Shown: positions 17,231-24,965, counted from the stretch's first letter. The stretch is 64,000 bases of DNA from Planococcus beigongshangi (GCF_016820495.1 NZ_JADHDU010000004.1:124001-188000); one strand, 5' to 3'. The notes: a model not told the origin generated them from the letters alone. Numbers and translations: made by a program.

Positions 17231-18169
17231 ATGGACGTTTTATCGAAAAGCATCATTTTTGTCGGAGGCAAGGGAGGCGTCGGCAAATCGACTTCTGCTG
17301 CGGCCATCGCCTCCAAAGCGGCTGACAGCGGCTTTAAGACTTTATTGATCTCGACGGACCCCGCCCATAACGTCGGGGATATCTTCAATCAGAAAATCGG
17401 CGGACATACGAAAGAAATTGCGAAGAATCTTTATGCGCTCGAAATAGATCCCGAAATCGAGACCGAGAAATACATCAAAGGTGTGAAAGAGAATATCAAA
17501 GGGACCGTCCATACAAGTATGATGGAAGAAGTGAACCGCCAGCTCGATACGGCGAAAGCTTCACCAGGTGCAGACGAAGCGGCATTGTTCGATAAACTGA
17601 TCCACATCATTTTGGAAGAGCGGCAGAATTTCGATAAACTGATATTTGATACGGCGCCGACCGGCCATACCATCCGGCTGCTGACATTGCCGGAGCTGAT
17701 GGGGGTCTGGATTGAAGGGCTCCTCAATAAGCGGCGTAAAACGAATGAAAATTATTCCGCGCTCCTGAACGACGGTGAACCGCGAGAAGATCCGATCTAC
17801 GATGTGCTGCGGGAACGCCAGGCGCGATTTTCAAAAGCGCGGGACCTTCTGTTGAATGAGGACGAAACCGGTTTTATTTTCGTATTGAATCCTGAACGCC
17901 TGCCGATCCTTGAAACGAAAAAAGCGCTGGAACTGCTGCATAAATACCATTTGCATGTGAAGACGCTGATCATCAATAAAGTGCTGCCGGAAGAAGCGGA
18001 CGGCGAATTCCTGATGGAACGCAAGAAACACGAAAAGAAATACATGGAATTGATCAGGGAGACGTTTCCGAAACAGGAGCTGATTTTCATTCCATTATTT
18101 TCACAGGACATTATCAATATGGACCAGCTGAAATTATTCAGCGGGAATTTCGGAGGAGGAGTAAAGTGA
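17231..18169 (+). CDS. ArsA/GET3/TRC40-family ATPase
   Basis: A 312-residue ATPase starting at ATG 17231 behind AGAGG. GGKGGVGKSTSAAAIA (near residues 11-26) is the deviant Walker A loop; ISTDPAHNVGDIF is switch I; FDTAPTGHTIRLLTLPELM is switch II. Single-domain members of this family energise arsenite export or insert tail-anchored proteins. No arsenic genes are adjacent. Pairing with the cory-CC-star gene points to a distinct bacterial role. It overlaps the next gene by 4 bp. Confidence 0.9.
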   Translation: MDVLSKSIIFVGGKGGVGKSTSAAAIASKAADSGFKTLLISTDPAHNVGDIFNQKIGGHTKEIAKNLYALEIDPEIETEKYIKGVKENIKGTVHTSMMEEVNRQLDTAKASPGADEAALFDKLIHIILEERQNFDKLIFDTAPTGHTIRLLTLPELMGVWIEGLLNKRRKTNENYSALLNDGEPREDPIYDVLRERQARFSKARDLLLNEDETGFIFVLNPERLPILETKKALELLHKYHLHVKTLIINKVLPEEADGEFLMERKKHEKKYMELIRETFPKQELIFIPLFSQDIINMDQLKLFSGNFGGGVK

Positions 18170-19149
18170 AAGCATTTGTCATCGAAAAAGGGGAACTGAA
18201 AATAACGGACATGCCGGAACCGGAAGCGAAAAAAGGGGAAGTGGTGGTGGCGCTGAAGACAGCGGGCATCAACCGCCGTGATCTGAATTTAGTGAACCGC
18301 CACGGCAATAAACCCGAGCCGCTCATCATCGGTTCGGACGGAGCGGGCGTTGTGGAAGCTGTAGGGGAAGGCGTTATGAACTTTGCCGTCGGAGACGAAG
18401 TCATCATCAACCCGGCGCTGCGCTGGTTCGCCAACAGTGACGCTCCGCCGCCTGAATTCGATATTCTCGGCATGCCCGATCACGGGACCTTTGCAGAGAA
18501 AATTGCATTATCCGCTGAACAGGTCGAAAAGAAGCCGCATCACCTTACATGGGAAGAAGCTGGCGGCCTGGCGCTGCCGGCGTTGACCGGTTACCGGGCT
18601 CTGTTTACTAAAGGCCAGGTTAAAGAAGGCGATACGCTGTTCATCCCGGGAGCGGGAAGCGGAGTCGCGACTTTTCTGATTCAGTTTGCGAAAAATGTCG
18701 GCGCCCGTGTCATTGTGACGTCGAGAAGCGAAGACAAACTGGCGCATGCGAAAGAAATTGGCGCAGATCTTGCCATCGCGACCGACAGCGACTGGACAAA
18801 GGAATTGGATGGCGAAACGATTGACCTTGCCATCGACAGCGTCGGGGCAGCGACATTCAACCGGACATTGGAAGTGCTGAAAAAAGGCGGGCGCATCGTC
18901 ATTTTCGGCGCCACTACAGACGATGTCATCGATTTCGATCTGCGTAAATTCTTCTACGGCCAATATCAGCTGTTCGGTTCAACAATGGGCAGCCGCGATG
19001 AATTGCGGGAAATGATCGCTCATATGGTTCAATACGGGACGCATCCGGTTGTCGGAAAAGTGTTCGAGCTGGACGAGGCACAGCACGCATTCGATTATTT
19101 GGCGGACGGTAGACAATTCGGCAAAGTTATTTTGCGGATGGACCAATAA
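18166..19149 (+). CDS. MDR-family zinc-binding-type alcohol dehydrogenase (YogA-like)
   Basis: A 327-residue medium-chain dehydrogenase/quinone oxidoreductase. The GTG start overlaps the stop of the ATPase gene and has GGAGGAGGAG upstream. GAGSGVATFLIQFAKNVGA (near residue 165) is the NAD(P) loop. ALPALTGYRALF precedes it as usual. It resembles YogA of Bacillus. Translational coupling to the ATPase suggests a shared operon, but I cannot say what it reduces. Confidence 0.85.
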   Translation: MKAFVIEKGELKITDMPEPEAKKGEVVVALKTAGINRRDLNLVNRHGNKPEPLIIGSDGAGVVEAVGEGVMNFAVGDEVIINPALRWFANSDAPPPEFDILGMPDHGTFAEKIALSAEQVEKKPHHLTWEEAGGLALPALTGYRALFTKGQVKEGDTLFIPGAGSGVATFLIQFAKNVGARVIVTSRSEDKLAHAKEIGADLAIATDSDWTKELDGETIDLAIDSVGAATFNRTLEVLKKGGRIVIFGATTDDVIDFDLRKFFYGQYQLFGSTMGSRDELREMIAHMVQYGTHPVVGKVFELDEAQHAFDYLADGRQFGKVILRMDQ

Positions 19150-19216
19150 TCTTGAAACCTTATGGCCGTTCATCCGTATTAAGGAGTATAAGAACCAACA
19201 TTACTGGAGGTAATGA

Positions 19217-19543
19217 ATGATGGAAAGTAAAGGATTAAAAATTCTCGTCCACGCCAGTGCGTTTTTTGCTCCGTTTCTTGTGCCGGTTGCCGTTTTTCTT
19301 TTTGCGACCTACCTGTATCCGGATGATAAAGATATAAGAAGATTATCGATCCAGGCGCTGCTGTTCCAAATCGTCATGGGTGTCCTATTGACTGTTTCAG
19401 GTTTCCTCGTCATCTTCCTGATCGGTATCCCGATGCTTATCGTATTCGGCATCATCGGAGTGGTGGTCCCGATCCTCGGCATCATCAAAGCCCTGAACGA
19501 CGAACATTTCAGCTACCCGATCGTCGGCAGCTGGTATTATTAA
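19217..19543 (+). CDS. DUF4870 membrane protein
   Basis: A 108-residue protein with about three hydrophobic segments (residues 10-32, 50-72, 74-92), matching the DUF4870/Tic20-like small membrane family. GGAGG lies just before two adjacent ATGs (19217 and 19220). Function unknown. It ends in a strong terminator at 19579. Confidence 0.8.
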   Translation: MMESKGLKILVHASAFFAPFLVPVAVFLFATYLYPDDKDIRRLSIQALLFQIVMGVLLTVSGFLVIFLIGIPMLIVFGIIGVVVPILGIIKALNDEHFSYPIVGSWYY

Positions 19544-19578
19544 GAAAAGCAGAACAGCCTGTTCAGTTCTGATAGGCA

Positions 19579-19613
19579 AGAGATGACCCAAATGTAATTT
19601 GGGTCATCTCTTT
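19579..19613 (+). terminator. intrinsic terminator
   Basis: AGAGATGACCCAAAT / ATTTGGGTCATCTCT, 3-base loop, then TTT. Confidence 0.8.
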
Positions 19614-19804
19614 GCGACGAAGCTAGCGTAGCGATGCAGGAGCAATAAGGGCTTTAGGCGAACCTGCGGAGTGGCGCTTTTTGCCACGCAGTAGGTTTGA
19701 CTTATATCCCGAAGAGCTAGGTGCTGGAGTCTAGACACCAAAAGTCCTTAGGGGCTTTTTTTTTTGAGCAAAACCGTTCGTAAAAGTGGATGGAATAAAG
19801 CGGA

Positions 19805-19846
19805 CGTTCGTAAAGTCATTTGGTACGTTTACGAACGGTTTTTTTG
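19805..19846 (+). terminator. hairpin of the CGTTCGTAAA family with T tail
   Basis: Arms CGTTCGTAAA (19805-19814) and TTTACGAACG (19828-19837), followed by seven Ts. A second hairpin of the same arms lies at about 19869-19898 without a T run. Confidence 0.6.
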
Positions 19847-19876
19847 GCCATATCAGGTCTTTTTTAAACCGTTCGT

Positions 19877-19899
19877 AAAGGTGTACTTTTACGAACGCT
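19877..19899. repeat. 23-bp direct repeat, left copy
   Basis: The 23 bases beginning AAAGGTGTACTT and ending ACGAACGCT recur exactly at 21485-21507. Between the copies lie the GNAT and RNHCP genes. Confidence 0.85.
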
Positions 19900-20019
19900 T
19901 CGAAATTAAGTAATACCAACTTTGAGAAACTGAAGATAATAATAAATAGAGTAATCAATTAATTAGTGCAAAAAGTGCTGATGATTGATATGTTATTAAA
20001 TGAAAGAAAGGATGAGGAA

Positions 20020-20607
20020 ATGGAAATTAGAGAATACCGTCAAACAGATGAGATCGGTTGGGTTAGATGCAGAGTGCTCGCTTTTTTGGATACAGCCTAC
20101 TTCGATAATGTGTTGCAACGAAAAGAGAGTTATGAGAATCCGAGTATTGAATTGGTGGCAGTGAGAGATGGACAAATTATCGGGCTTTTAGATGTAGAGT
20201 ATGAACAAGTGGAAAGAAGTGTATGCTCCAGAGGTGAAGGATTGGGAGGGATGATCTGGCATATAGCCGTTCATCCGGACTATCGTCGTCAAGGCATCGG
20301 GGAGAAATTGCTCCAAGAAGCAGTGAATCGTGCCATTCCGTTGGGGCTAAATCGGTTTGAAGCATGGACACGCGATAATCCTTGGGTACAGAAGTGGTAT
20401 GAAAAAATGGACTTCGAGACTGTAGAATCTTATTATCATTTATACTTTGACGGTAAAGAAGGAGAGGGAATAATATCAACTTCTGTTCCCAAATTAAATG
20501 TAGTACATAGCTTTGCACATTATACGGGAGATAATATTGACCAGTTTAGAGGCACAAATCAAAGAATACATGAATGCGTTTGTTTTGAAAAATATTTTCA
20601 TGCATAA
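20020..20607 (+). CDS. GNAT-family N-acetyltransferase
   Basis: A 195-residue acetyltransferase. The acetyl-CoA loop is IAVHPDYRRQGIGEKLLQEAV (about residues 85-105, R-R-x-G-I-G). Start: ATG 20020 behind AAAGGATGAGG; codons upstream are open but lack a ribosome site. Composition is AT-rich compared with the left part of the window, suggesting transfer. The acceptor is unknown; some such enzymes modify antibiotics, but no residue here decides this. Confidence 0.8.
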   Translation: MEIREYRQTDEIGWVRCRVLAFLDTAYFDNVLQRKESYENPSIELVAVRDGQIIGLLDVEYEQVERSVCSRGEGLGGMIWHIAVHPDYRRQGIGEKLLQEAVNRAIPLGLNRFEAWTRDNPWVQKWYEKMDFETVESYYHLYFDGKEGEGIISTSVPKLNVVHSFAHYTGDNIDQFRGTNQRIHECVCFEKYFHA

Positions 20608-20968
20608 TAGTTATAGAGAATAGTCTGATTATCTTGAATATTGGAGTGATTTTTTGCACTACGATAAAAACTGCCGGCGTGTCTTCTAGGGGACGGATGC
20701 CAATGCCAGTGATTAAGGCGGAACACTTACTAGTGGAGGGTGGTAAAAGCCGTCCTACAGTGGTTGATACAAATTCTATAAAGTCAATCGTGGTCCGGAT
20801 CAAAAGATGAAAAATGCTTTTGTGAAGCAGGAACTAGAAGTAATCGCACTGTAGAGCAGCGCGGTGAATCTGTACATTCCCCTTGAAAGCCTGGACCTGA
20901 CCTAGTCAGAAAAACTAAACGGAACCCTTTCTCCAAAGATGAAAAAAATCATCTTGGAGGAAGATACG
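20608..20968. other. gap with possible decayed coding remnants
   Basis: No intact gene. Short open stretches at about 20690-20808 (reading GRMPMPVIKAEHLLVEGG, then more basic residues) and 20815-20905 look like fragments of something larger, perhaps a transposase, but I cannot identify them. The local GC is higher than that of the flanking genes. Confidence 0.35.
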
Positions 20969-21283
20969 TTGAGCAGAAAAAAAGAAAATACCGAATTCCA
21001 ATGTGAACAGTGCCAAGCTCAAATTAATCCCGTGACAAATGGAAGTTTTCGCAACCACTGTCCATTTTGCTTGCATTCAAAGCATCTGGACCATCAACCT
21101 GGAGACCGTGCAAGTAATTGCCGTGGATTGATGCGTCCAATAGGATGGGATTATTTAAGTAAAAAAGGATATCAAATTATCCATCAATGTAATAGGTGTG
21201 GAAAAGTACAAAAAAATAAAGTTGCCATTAATACTAGGCAAGAGGACGAGTTTCTCTCGTTTATGACGAAGTATTCTAACTGA
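20969..21283 (+). CDS. RNHCP-domain protein
   Basis: A 104-residue protein carrying two Cys pairs (CEQCQAQ and the eponymous RNHCPFCLHSKHLD) plus a third C-x-x-C (CNRCGK), so a likely zinc-binding fold. PGDRASNCRGLMRPIGWD is the rest of the domain. Best start is TTG 20969 with TTGGAGGAAG upstream; an in-frame ATG at 20939 has no ribosome site. Function unknown; the domain is widespread in Firmicutes and Actinobacteria. Confidence 0.85.
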   Translation: MSRKKENTEFQCEQCQAQINPVTNGSFRNHCPFCLHSKHLDHQPGDRASNCRGLMRPIGWDYLSKKGYQIIHQCNRCGKVQKNKVAINTRQEDEFLSFMTKYSN

Positions 21284-21304
21284 AAAAGATCAGATTATTC
21301 TCTG

Positions 21305-21349
21305 CCTTCACGCATGAAAACCTGCGTGAAGGGTTTTATTTATTTCCTT
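21305..21349 (+). terminator. intrinsic terminator
   Basis: CCTTCACGC / GCGTGAAGG stem followed by a TTTTATTTATTT tract. Confidence 0.75.
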
Positions 21350-21393
21350 CAACTAATGAAATTCTCTACGAAGTATTTATAATCAAAAAAACC

Positions 21394-21421
21394 AGTTTAC
21401 ATATGATCGCTTATCGGAAGC
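21394..21421 (+). other. dif-like (XerCD-type) site 1
   Basis: Arms AGTTTACATAT and TTATCGGAAGC around a 6-bp centre (GATCGC). The left arm agrees with the XerD arm of the B. subtilis dif (AGTTTACATAA in this orientation) at 10 of 11 positions and the right arm with its XerC arm (TTCTAGGAAGT) at 8 of 11. Confidence 0.6.
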
Positions 21422-21436
21422 TGCATAAATAGAAAC

Positions 21437-21478
21437 GGAGAGTAGATGCACTTTTGATTAGCATCTACTCTCCCTTTT
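21437..21478. terminator. hairpin terminator
   Basis: GGAGAGTAGATGC / GCATCTACTCTCC with an 11-base loop and a C-T4 tail. It insulates the region before the mph leader. Confidence 0.75.
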
Positions 21479-21484
21479 GTCTGC

Positions 21485-21507
21485 AAAGGTGTACTTTTAC
21501 GAACGCT
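21485..21507. repeat. 23-bp direct repeat, right copy
   Basis: Exact copy of 19877-19899. Confidence 0.85.
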
Positions 21508-21645
21508 AATTAATGAGAAATGCATTTACATTCTTTAGTCAATTAATGTGTGGAAATAATTGGTGCATCCAGTAGAACTTTAAACTCCTATGAAATTATT
21601 AATCTCTATAAATGAATTCCATGAAGATGGAACAAGCCAACTCTT

Positions 21646-21674
21646 TTGACTAACTTTATTTAGTAATATACAAT
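21646..21674 (+). promoter_or_regulatory. promoter of the mph leader transcript
   Basis: TTGACT (21646-21651), 17 bp, TACAAT (21669-21674): close to consensus. It lies about 20 bp before the leader-peptide ribosome site (AAGGAGG). Confidence 0.75.
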
Positions 21675-21714
21675 GATTAATGTACGCTTATTCGATAAGG
21701 AGGATTATTAAAAA

Positions 21715-21759
21715 ATGACACACTCAATGAAACTTCGTTTCCCAACTTTGAATCAGTAA
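21715..21759 (+). CDS. macrolide-sensing leader peptide of ErmD/ErmK type
   Basis: Fourteen codons with a strong AAGGAGG site encode MTHSMKLRFPTLNQ. The established ErmD/ErmK leader is MTHSMRLRFPTLNQ, so only one residue differs (Arg6 to Lys). In ErmD the M-R-L-R segment causes ribosome arrest when a macrolide is bound; here K-L-R keeps the basic-x-basic pattern. It precedes a terminator (21981) and then the macrolide phosphotransferase gene, not an erm methylase. The identification is by direct sequence match from memory and is strong. Confidence 0.9.
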   Translation: MTHSMKLRFPTLNQ

Positions 21760-21980
21760 TTGAATACGTTCAAAGGCTCTGTTTGTGAAATCAGAGTAAA
21801 CGGGATAAGTCTGTCCTTTTTTAATAATCTTCAATCTATAAAATTAAAATAGTTAAAGAAGAGGTATAACTCTACCTTTTATAATTCTGTAGTTTTCTTT
21901 CTTCAACAAGGATTTTAAAGGAATTTGTATGAAATCTATCTTTATTTACCTGATATTAATTGATTAGTAATGTCCCTTTT
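21760..21980 (+). promoter_or_regulatory. leader RNA between leader peptide and terminator
   Basis: A 220-base AT-rich untranslated stretch. A small stem CTCTG/CAGAG follows the leader stop. GTCTGT at 21809-21814 could pair with ACAGAC (21985-21990) in the left arm of the terminator, an arrangement that could prevent terminator formation; this pairing is only a possibility. No gene is seen. Confidence 0.4.
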
Positions 21981-22011
21981 ACTCACAGACAAGCCGTCTG
22001 TGAGTTTTTTT
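21981..22011 (+). terminator. attenuator terminator upstream of mph
   Basis: Ten-base-pair perfect stem ACTCACAGAC / GTCTGTGAGT, loop of 5, followed by seven Ts. It lies between the leader peptide and mph, about 110 bp before the mph start, and no clear promoter is seen after it, so expression of mph should require read-through. Confidence 0.8.
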
Positions 22012-22120
22012 GTTTTCTGGAATCACCATGAGTTTGTCAAATGTGCGGCAGATCATAGAGAGAATACAAGAAAATAGAATCAAAAAAATTTATTAGAATA
22101 AACAATTGGAGGAAATAAAC

Positions 22121-23017
22121 TTGAATACACTTAAACTTAAACAATTAGCAACGGATAGAGGATTGGATATTGTAGAAAGCAGCATCAAAATCAATGAGTC
22201 GGGTGTTGACTTTCAAGTAGTCCACGCCAAAGATCAACATGGAGATAAATGGATTTTAAGAATTCCGCGTAGACCTGAGTCAATGAGACATGCAGGCCAA
22301 GAGAAAAAAGCGTTAGATATCCTTCACCAACAAGCGAGCTTTCAAGTTCCGAATTGGTCTATCTTCTCTGAAGATTTAGTTGCTTATAAGCAACTAAAGG
22401 GCATTCCTGCAGCGACGATTGATGTGGAGCAACAGAACTATGTTTGGAGTTTTGATGAATCCAATGTTCCACCTGCGTATTATCAATCATTAGGAAAAGT
22501 CCTAGCAGATTTACACGCATTGCCTCAGGAAGAATTCAAACATATCGGGGTTGAAACCCTTCGTGCCGATGAGTTAAGAACTTCCTTGAAACAGCGAATG
22601 GAACGGGTAAAGAAACAATACGAAATCAATCCAGCTTTATGGGACCGTTGGCAAGCATGGCTTGCCGAAGACTCTTTTTGGCCCTCCCATGTAGGAGTGA
22701 AACACGGGGACATACATCCGGGTCATATCCTTATTAATAAAAACTATCAAGTAACGGGCTTAATTGACTGGACAGAAGTAGGGATTGCTGATGTATCTGT
22801 CGATTTCCTGTCCCATCACCTTCTTTTTGGGAATGATGGACTAACAAAGTTAATCAATGCTTATGAAAATGCCGGTGGAAAAACGTGGTCAAGAATGGAT
22901 GAGCATATTGTAGAACTTCTTACAACCAGCGCCATCACTATAGCTGAATTTGCAGAAATCTCAGGCCTTCAAGAGATGCACGAAACAGCTGCACACATGC
23001 TCGCTAGCGAAATGTAA
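22121..23017 (+). CDS. mph: macrolide 2'-phosphotransferase
   Basis: A 298-residue kinase of the Mph family (aminoglycoside-phosphotransferase fold), about the length of Mph(C) (299). KHGDIHPGHILINKNYQVTGLIDWTEVGIADVSVDFLSHHL (about residues 195-235) contains the catalytic HGD loop and the metal-binding D of IDWTE, both typical of Mph enzymes. Start: TTG 22121 behind GGAGG. It would use GTP or ATP to phosphorylate the desosamine 2'-hydroxyl of macrolides. The upstream attenuator supports macrolide induction. The exact Mph letter class cannot be assigned. Confidence 0.9.
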   Translation: MNTLKLKQLATDRGLDIVESSIKINESGVDFQVVHAKDQHGDKWILRIPRRPESMRHAGQEKKALDILHQQASFQVPNWSIFSEDLVAYKQLKGIPAATIDVEQQNYVWSFDESNVPPAYYQSLGKVLADLHALPQEEFKHIGVETLRADELRTSLKQRMERVKKQYEINPALWDRWQAWLAEDSFWPSHVGVKHGDIHPGHILINKNYQVTGLIDWTEVGIADVSVDFLSHHLLFGNDGLTKLINAYENAGGKTWSRMDEHIVELLTTSAITIAEFAEISGLQEMHETAAHMLASEM

Positions 23018-23175
23018 TGAAATGGACTGGTCGTTTAGCTGTGCTTAACGATCAGTTTAACGCAAAGGGTGTAGTTGCGAATGCAGGAATTGTTGCAGAA
23101 GCAACAACTATAGCTGCTTTATTTGCTGTTACAGGATGTTCGATTGTTGTTAATGCCATCACCTGTAAATGGTAA
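23017..23175 (+). CDS. small peptide overlapping the mph stop codon
   Basis: Fifty-two codons begin with an ATG that shares its A with the mph TAA stop, a typical translational-coupling arrangement. The product starts MKWTGRLAVLNDQFNAKG and ends in a hydrophobic tail with two cysteines (VTGCSIVVNAITCKW). I do not recognise it. It has no ribosome site of its own. It could be a real peptide, or a remnant of a larger gene. Confidence 0.35.
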   Translation: MKWTGRLAVLNDQFNAKGVVANAGIVAEATTIAALFAVTGCSIVVNAITCKW

Positions 23176-23204
23176 CTTGAAATTTAAATTAGGAGGGGAA
23201 CGTA

Positions 23205-23228
23205 ATGCAATTTTTATTGTTTTATTGA
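23205..23228 (+). CDS. short leader peptide MQFLLFY ahead of the ABC-F gene
   Basis: Seven codons with an AGGAGGGG ribosome site, far stronger than needed for a random ORF, and 77 bases before the ABC-F start. It resembles in size and character the six-residue MYLIFM leader described for msr(D). A 9-bp stem CGTATCGAT / ATCGGTACG and a small stem just before the ABC-F ribosome site follow. Regulation by ribosome stalling is a reasonable inference. Confidence 0.55.
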   Translation: MQFLLFY

Positions 23229-23304
23229 TTGATGCGGGCTTGAAGCAGAAGCTCGTATCGATCTTGGCTATCGGTACGAAATTAAAAATTTCGGAGGTAG
23301 CAAA

Positions 23305-24765
23305 ATGGAAAAACTTTGTTTTGAATTAAAAAATATTGAAGTGTCCTATTTAGATAAAGAAATCTTGCGAATTGAAGATCTAGCTATCCACCAGTTTGAC
23401 CGCATTGGCATTGTGGGGAAAAACGGTGCAGGAAAAAGCACATTACTGAAATTATTAGCGAAAGAAATTCAGCCAACAGTGGGGCAAGTGAAGAGTTACG
23501 TTGATCCAGGATACTTTAAACAGCTGGAGACTCCTAAAAAAGAAGAGGCCGGTATTGATCCAGCATTGCTTAGGCAATTAGCGGTACCACGAAATCTAGA
23601 GTCACTGAGTGGTGGAGAACAGACGAAATTAAAGCTCGCTCAGCTAATGAGTCATTATTATGAAGCGTTATTGCTGGATGAGCCAACCACTCATATGGAT
23701 AAGCAGGGCATTTCGTATTTGCTCGAAGAACTTCGCTATTACTATGGTGCTTTGGTGATCATCAGCCATGACCGGGCCGTGTTGGATGAACTTGTGACAA
23801 AGATCTGGGAAGTCCAGGATGGGCAAGTGCATGTGTATTCGGGAAATTATAGCGACTACATGAATCAAAAAAGGTTGGAATGGGAACAACAAAATCAAGC
23901 TCACGAACAGTTCTTAAAAGAAAAGAACCGACTGGAAAAAGCTGCAAAAGAAAAGATGAAGAAAGCAGAGAAGGTTGCCCAAGCCGGAAAATATTCGAAG
24001 AAGGAATCAAAGGCCATGGCAAATCGAATGTTTGAGACAAAATCCAAAGGCACAAGCCAGAAAGCGGTACATCGTGCGGCCAAGGCAATCGAGCAGCGAA
24101 TGGAGAAGCTCGAGGAAGTGAGTGAGGTTCAAGTTGAGAAGCCGATTGTTTTTCCACATCAGAAAGCACTGGAGCTGCACAATAAATTTCCAATCATGGC
24201 CAATCGTTTCACTTTATATGCCGGAGATAATATATTATTGGAAGAAGTGAACTTCCAACTTCCACTTGGTAAAAAGATTGCGATTTCAGGTGTGAATGGG
24301 AGTGGTAAAAGTACATTGCTTCAACGAATTGCGAGAAAGGATGAGCAATTGACCATTTCTCCTAAAGCAAAGATCGGGTATTTTCAGCAAATGAGTTATC
24401 AGTTCAGCGGTGATGAGACTGTCTTCCATTACATCAAAAATCGTTCGGAACATGAGGATAGCTTTTTAAGGAGCGTCCTTCATTCGATGCAGTTTGTGGA
24501 TACAGACTTGCTAAAACAGGTGAAAGATTTAAGCGGGGGAGAAGCCATCCGGCTGCAGCTTTGTTTACTCTTTCTAGGTTCTCATAATATCCTGTTATTG
24601 GACGAACCAACTAACTTTTTAGATATTAAAGCGATTGAAGCACTAGAGCAGTTCGTAAAGGCCTATCAAGGCACCATCGTATTTGTTTCCCATGATGAGT
24701 TCTTTATCCGAAATTCAGCAGATATTCAGTACATCCTAAGTAATAAGAAGTTGCAATTGATATAA
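23305..24765 (+). CDS. Msr-type ABC-F ribosomal protection protein
   Basis: A 486-residue protein with two ATPase domains and no membrane segments. Walker A loops are GKNGAGKSTLL (near residue 40) and GVNGSGKSTLL (near residue 330); signatures LSGGEQTKLKLAQ and LSGGEAIRLQLC; Walker B motifs ALLLDEPTTHMD and ILLLDEPTNFLD. The central Lys-rich linker (about residues 190-290) is the arm that reaches toward the ribosomal exit tunnel. Length and order match Msr(A) (488). It should displace macrolides or related drugs from the ribosome. GGAGG precedes the ATG. Which drug class it protects against cannot be read from sequence alone. Confidence 0.87.
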   Translation: MEKLCFELKNIEVSYLDKEILRIEDLAIHQFDRIGIVGKNGAGKSTLLKLLAKEIQPTVGQVKSYVDPGYFKQLETPKKEEAGIDPALLRQLAVPRNLESLSGGEQTKLKLAQLMSHYYEALLLDEPTTHMDKQGISYLLEELRYYYGALVIISHDRAVLDELVTKIWEVQDGQVHVYSGNYSDYMNQKRLEWEQQNQAHEQFLKEKNRLEKAAKEKMKKAEKVAQAGKYSKKESKAMANRMFETKSKGTSQKAVHRAAKAIEQRMEKLEEVSEVQVEKPIVFPHQKALELHNKFPIMANRFTLYAGDNILLEEVNFQLPLGKKIAISGVNGSGKSTLLQRIARKDEQLTISPKAKIGYFQQMSYQFSGDETVFHYIKNRSEHEDSFLRSVLHSMQFVDTDLLKQVKDLSGGEAIRLQLCLLFLGSHNILLLDEPTNFLDIKAIEALEQFVKAYQGTIVFVSHDEFFIRNSADIQYILSNKKLQLI

Positions 24766-24777
24766 GGAACTTGAAAT

Positions 24778-24809
24778 AGTCATCGATATTAGTCGATGAC
24801 TATTTTTTG
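24778..24809 (+). terminator. intrinsic terminator after the ABC-F gene
   Basis: AGTCATCG / CGATGACT stem followed by ATTTTTT. Confidence 0.75.
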
Positions 24810-24865
24810 TTTCTTTAATTACTTGAAAGATTTGTATTTCGAGAAGATTTTTAGTCTTTTATTCC

Positions 24866-24894
24866 AGTTTATATATCATCAGATTATCGGCAGA
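24866..24894 (+). other. dif-like (XerCD-type) site 3
   Basis: Arms AGTTTATATAT and TTATCGGCAGA around a 7-bp centre (CATCAGA). Less conserved than sites at 21394 and 26194, but its centre nearly equals that of the site at 30605. The rest of the 331-bp gap (24766-25096) holds two terminator hairpins and nothing else I can name. Confidence 0.45.
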
Positions 24895-24917
24895 GATAAA
24901 CTATACATCTAATGAAG

Positions 24918-24965
24918 AAAAAAGGAAGAGAAGCTGCCAATTAGAGCATTTTCTCTTCCTTTTTG
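24918..24965. terminator. bidirectional hairpin terminator
   Basis: AAAAAGGAAGAGAA / TTCTCTTCCTTTTT with A tract on one side and T tract on the other; convergent genes flank it. Confidence 0.65.

Larger units (their letters stand above)
19614..20019. other. repeat-rich gap at the left border of the AT-rich region
   Basis: No gene. Bases 19614-19735 resemble an intergenic relic (the string TTTGCGACGA followed by GCGTAGCG is shared with 35509-35527) and contain an imperfect hairpin between AACCTGCGGAG and GCAGTAGGTT. Bases 19780-19899 carry four copies of CGTTCGTAAA or its complement, forming two hairpins. GC content drops sharply from here on. Confidence 0.6.

Noticed and set aside
20690-20905. 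Possible transposase (TnpB-like) tail
   Set aside because: The readable fragments are short and match no motif I can defend; kept only as an unexplained gap.
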